NCBI GenBank assembly: GCA_913048465.1
Contig: CAJWVO010000011.1
Location: forward strand, 1 to 39,315
Reading direction: 5' to 3'
Length of the DNA stretch: 39,315 bases
From: an uncultured Nitrosomonadales bacterium
GTDB lineage: Bacteria > Pseudomonadota > Gammaproteobacteria > Burkholderiales > Methylophilaceae
Shown here: positions 36,687 through 39,315 of the stretch, in pieces
How positions within the stretch are numbered: the stretch's first letter is position 1
Layout: every line of letters begins with the position of its first letter
The notes under the pieces: generated by a model
The model's database searches: none
The model's input: only the letters and a program-made list of their open reading frames with translations
Told to the model about the DNA's origin: nothing
Position numbers and translations under genes: made by a program

Positions 36687-37622
36687 ATGAAAGTCTTGAT
36701 TATCAAAACATCATCATTAGGTGACATTATCCACGCTAACTCTATTATAAGTGATTTAAGAAGAAATCATGTTGATGCAGAGATTCATTGGCTTGTTGAA
36801 GAATCATTTTCTAGTTTGTTAAATTTATTTCCAATTCAGAAAACTTTAGTAAGTAAATTTAGAAGTTGGAAAAAAAACTTATGTAAAAAAATTTCATATA
36901 GTGAATTCTTTCAATTAAAGGATTTAATTAAAAAAGAAAATTATGATTATGTCATTGATCTTCAAGGTTTAATAAGAACCGGAATAATGTGCAGATCTCT
37001 AAATTCATTTGGTTTCAATAAGAATTCAATTAAAGAGAGCTTTGCTAGTTATTTCTATAAAAATCCCATTCAAATTGAAAAAAAATTACATGCAATTGAT
37101 AGAAATAGATTGCTTGTAGCCAAATCAATGAATTATGAAATAGACCGGAATGATATTTCTTTTTCTTATAATTTAAAAAAAGATCATACAGACTCTCGAA
37201 ACATTGTGTTTATTACAGGGACAAGCAATGTTCAAAAGAAATGGCCTCTTGAAAACTGGATTCAGTTAGCCAGATTATTTGAGCGGGATAATTATAAAAT
37301 TTTTCTTCCCTGGGGAAATGTTAAAGAGTATGAAGAATGCTTGGCGATCTATGATCAAACAACAAATTGTGAAATTCTGGAGAAAGAGAATATCGATCAA
37401 CTGGCAAAAAAAATTGCATCCACACGTTTTGCAATTGGGGTTGATACCGGTTTAACGCACCTTGCCTCATCGCTGGATATACCGACAATTGGAATTTATA
37501 CATTCAGTAATTCGAACCTTACTGGCGTCAAAAATACAAAAACTCCTGCATTTAACATGGGCTCATTAAATAAAATCCCCCTCCCTAAAGATATTTTCAA
37601 AAAGTTTAATGATTTAGCTTGA
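36687..37622 (+). CDS. waaC: LPS heptosyltransferase I
   Basis: Adds the first heptose to Kdo2-lipid A. The GT9 protein of 311 residues (E. coli 319) opens with VLIIKTSSLGDIIHANSIISDL, shown here only in part as KTSSLGDIIHA. The acceptor and donor sites include VIDLQGLIRTG and GVDTGLTHLASSLDIPTIGIY. It supplies the heptose that WaaP then phosphorylates. It is divergent from the GT4-waaP run and its stop codon overlaps the -35 of the likely heat-shock promoter of grpE. It has no visible ribosome binding site. Confidence 0.95.
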   Translation: MKVLIIKTSSLGDIIHANSIISDLRRNHVDAEIHWLVEESFSSLLNLFPIQKTLVSKFRSWKKNLCKKISYSEFFQLKDLIKKENYDYVIDLQGLIRTGIMCRSLNSFGFNKNSIKESFASYFYKNPIQIEKKLHAIDRNRLLVAKSMNYEIDRNDISFSYNLKKDHTDSRNIVFITGTSNVQKKWPLENWIQLARLFERDNYKIFLPWGNVKEYEECLAIYDQTTNCEILEKENIDQLAKKIASTRFAIGVDTGLTHLASSLDIPTIGIYTFSNSNLTGVKNTKTPAFNMGSLNKIPLPKDIFKKFNDLA

Positions 37623-37648
37623 AATTTACCTTTCCATACCTATATTTA
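37618..37648 (+). promoter_or_regulatory. Candidate sigma-32 promoter for grpE-dnaK
   Basis: CTTGAAA (37618-37624) is a perfect heat-shock -35. After a 15-base spacer, CTATATTTA (37640-37648) matches the CCCCATNTA -10 at 5 of 8 informative positions. grpE starts 33 bases further on. No CIRCE element is present, so sigma-32 rather than HrcA is the likely control. The -35 overlaps the waaC stop codon. Confidence 0.5.
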
Positions 37649-37680
37649 AAAGTAATTAATTTTTAAACTCGGTTAGGTAC

Positions 37681-38235
37681 ATGGCAGACGACAAAAAAGA
37701 AAAAAATCTCACTGAAGAACTTGATCAAAATGAAGATCAAAATTTATCAAAGGAGAATGCTAATGAAGAAAATCAAGAGATTGATGCAAAATCTGATGAC
37801 TTATTAGAGCAAATTGAGGACCTGAAGAATCAAGTTTTATATGCGAAAGCTGAAGCGGAAAATATTCGAAGAAGAAGCTATGAAGAGGCTGATAAAACGA
37901 GAAAGTTTGCAATCGAAGGTTTTAGTCAGGAATTATTATCAGTAAAAGATAGTTTAGAGGCCTCACTAGGATCTGATAACGTGGACAACAAGGCTTTAAT
38001 AGATGGAGTTGAATTAACACTAAAGCAGCTCAATGCTGTTTTTGAAAAATTTAATATTGTTGAAATCAATCCGATGGGTGAAAAATTTGATCCAAATGAA
38101 CATCAAGCAATGTCAATGGTTGAATCAAAAGAGCAAGAATCTAATACGATATTAAGCGTATTACAAAAGGGTTACAAGCTTAATGACAGAGTAATTAGGC
38201 CAGCAATGGTCTCAGTAGTTAAAAATAATGATTAA
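37681..38235 (+). CDS. grpE: Nucleotide exchange factor GrpE
   Basis: Releases ADP from DnaK so that the chaperone can cycle. The 184 residues (E. coli 197) start with an acidic, disordered stretch (about 1-38). A long coiled coil follows, with LKNQVLYAKAEAENIRRR. The C-terminal beta domain has NPMGEKFDPNEHQAMSMVE, VLQKGYKLNDRVIRPAMV and V at the end. dnaK follows after 66 bases, so the pair is probably one transcript. Confidence 0.96.
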   Translation: MADDKKEKNLTEELDQNEDQNLSKENANEENQEIDAKSDDLLEQIEDLKNQVLYAKAEAENIRRRSYEEADKTRKFAIEGFSQELLSVKDSLEASLGSDNVDNKALIDGVELTLKQLNAVFEKFNIVEINPMGEKFDPNEHQAMSMVESKEQESNTILSVLQKGYKLNDRVIRPAMVSVVKNND

Positions 38236-38301
38236 CACTTGAAAATTTTACTAATCATCTCAACATTAATAAGTAATTAATATTTGAAGGAAAAAAATTT
38301 T

Positions 38302-39315
38302 ATGGCAAAAATTATTGGAATTGATTTAGGAACAACCAACTCTTGCTTAGCAGTCATGGAGAGTGGAAAGCCGAAAGTAATCGAGAACTCAGAAGGAAAT
38401 AGAACAACGCCGTCTATTATCGCTTATCAAGATGGTGGAGAAATTCTGACAGGCGCCCCTGCTAAACGTCAAGCGGTGACAAACCCTAAAAATACCCTTT
38501 ATGCTGTGAAGCGACTTATCGGAAGACGTTTTGAAGAAGATGAGGTTCAAAAAGATATTAAATTAATGCCATACACCATTGCCAAAGCAGATAATGGTGA
38601 TGCCTGGGTTGAGGTTAATGGAGAAAAAGTAGCTCCACCACAAGTCTCAGCTGAAATCTTAAAAAAAATGAAAAGAACAGCAGAAGAATATCTGGGCGAA
38701 GAAGTGACAGAGGCTGTTATCACAGTTCCTGCATATTTTAATGACAGTCAAAGACAAGCGACAAAAGATGCAGGACGAATTGCTGGTCTTGAGGTCAAAC
38801 GAATTATTAACGAACCAACTGCTGCTGCGCTAGCTTTTGGTCTAGACAAACAAGAAGGAGACAGAAAAATTGCTGTTTATGACCTTGGTGGAGGAACATT
38901 TGATGTTTCAATCATTGAAATATCAAGTGTAGACGGTGAGCATCAGTTTGAAGTTTTATCAACGAACGGGGATACTTTTTTAGGTGGTGAAGATTTTGAC
39001 AATAGAATTATTGATTTCCTAGCTGAAGAATTTAAAAAAGAAAACGGAGTAGATTTAACCCAAGATATGCTTGCAAAACAGCGTCTTAAAGAGGCTGCCG
39101 AAAAAGCAAAAATTGAACTATCAAGCAGTTCACAGACTGAGGTGAACTTGCCATACATCACGGCAGACGCTTCTGGTCCAAAACACTTGGTTGTAAAAAT
39201 CACACGCTCAAAATTTGAATCATTAGTTGATGATTTAATTGAAAGAACTGCTGCGCCCTGTGAGCAGGCGATGCAAGATGCCGGCTTGTCCAGTTCGGAT
39301 ATTTCAGATGTCATT
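38302..39315 (+). CDS. dnaK: Chaperone DnaK (Hsp70), 5' part
   Basis: ATP-dependent chaperone. The frame is open from ATG 38302 to the window end, giving 338 residues of an expected 640 or so; the gene is cut by the edge, not broken. The nucleotide-binding domain shows [36 protein letters not shown], the [11 protein letters not shown] loop and [12 protein letters not shown]. An AAGGA ribosome site lies about 12 bases before the start. The substrate-binding half is outside the window. Confidence 0.98.
   Translation, partial: MAKIIGIDLGTTNSCLAVMESGKPKVIENSEGNRTTPSIIAYQDGGEILTGAPAKRQAVTNPKNTLYAVKRLIGRRFEEDEVQKDIKLMPYTIAKADNGDAWVEVNGEKVAPPQVSAEILKKMKRTAEEYLGEEVTEAVITVPAYFNDSQRQATKDAGRIAGLEVKRIINEPTAAALAFGLDKQEGDRKIAVYDLGGGTFDVSIIEISSVDGEHQFEVLSTNGDTFLGGEDFDNRIIDFLAEEFKKENGVDLTQDMLAKQRLKEAAEKAKIELSSSSQTEVNLPYITADASGPKHLVVKITRSKFESLVDDLIERTAAPCEQAMQDAGLSSSDISDVI

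Noticed and set aside
38943-39314. Open frame on the - strand at the window end
   Set aside because: It is antisense to dnaK, whose motifs are unmistakable in the + frame; the long frame reflects DnaK codon composition.

Overview
The window is a dense (well over 90% coding), AT-rich stretch of a bacterial chromosome. Gene content and order point to a betaproteobacterium with a small, streamlined genome. The runs fur/recN/nadK/hrcA/hemH, bamE-dapB-carA-carB-greA, and yhbY/rlmE-ftsH-folP-glmM next to pst are typical of that class. Low GC, very short spacers and an Entner-Doudoroff (edd-eda) pair suggest an aquatic Methylophilales-type methylotroph (OM43/Methylopumilus-like). That placement is inference; no methylotrophy-specific gene or rRNA lies in the window.

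Layout. 72-3315 (-): prfB (with a programmed +1 frameshift), lysS and a beta-carbonic anhydrase. 3374-7211 (+): phosphate transport genes pstS-pstC-pstA-pstB behind a near-perfect Pho box, with a strong terminator hairpin after pstS and no phoU or phoB following. 7214-11934 (-): rlmE-ftsH-folP-glmM. 11967-12254 (+): yhbY. 12251-19368 (-): bamE-dapB-carA-carB-greA and a DUF4149-like membrane protein; carAB have their own sigma-70 promoter. 19454-19879 (+): fur, divergent from bamE, with a possible Fur box between them. 19881-22392 (-): nadK-recN. 22481-28796 (+): a six-gene run hrcA-hemH-hldD-hldE-waaF-GT2 with overlapping or abutting genes. 28785-36667 (-): a seven-gene run GT4-waaP-tandem kinase-carbamoyltransferase-edd-eda-HAD hydrolase. 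36687-37622 (+): waaC. 37681-end (+): grpE and the 5' part of dnaK, which is cut by the window edge.

How the genes work together. From 24.6 to 37.6 kb most genes build and decorate the lipopolysaccharide inner core. HldD/HldE make ADP-heptose, WaaC and WaaF add the two core heptoses, GT2 and GT4 enzymes extend the core, and a WaaP-type kinase, a double-kinase protein and a carbamoyltransferase probably modify the heptoses. This set resembles the Pseudomonas aeruginosa waa/wap region. The edd-eda pair, which cleaves 6-phosphogluconate to pyruvate and glyceraldehyde-3-phosphate, sits at the 3' end of the same apparent operon. The rest is housekeeping: translation, phosphate uptake, folate and peptidoglycan precursors, carbamoyl phosphate, lysine, protein quality control and DNA repair.

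I found no CRISPR array, insertion sequence, prophage, tRNA or rRNA, and no gene-free stretch longer than 300 bases. The points most worth following are the tandem kinase plus carbamoyltransferase operon, a BamE with a long repeat-bearing acidic tail, the 19-bp divergent waaC/GT4 spacer that suggests leaderless mRNAs, and several TTG starts with a uniform Shine-Dalgarno geometry.
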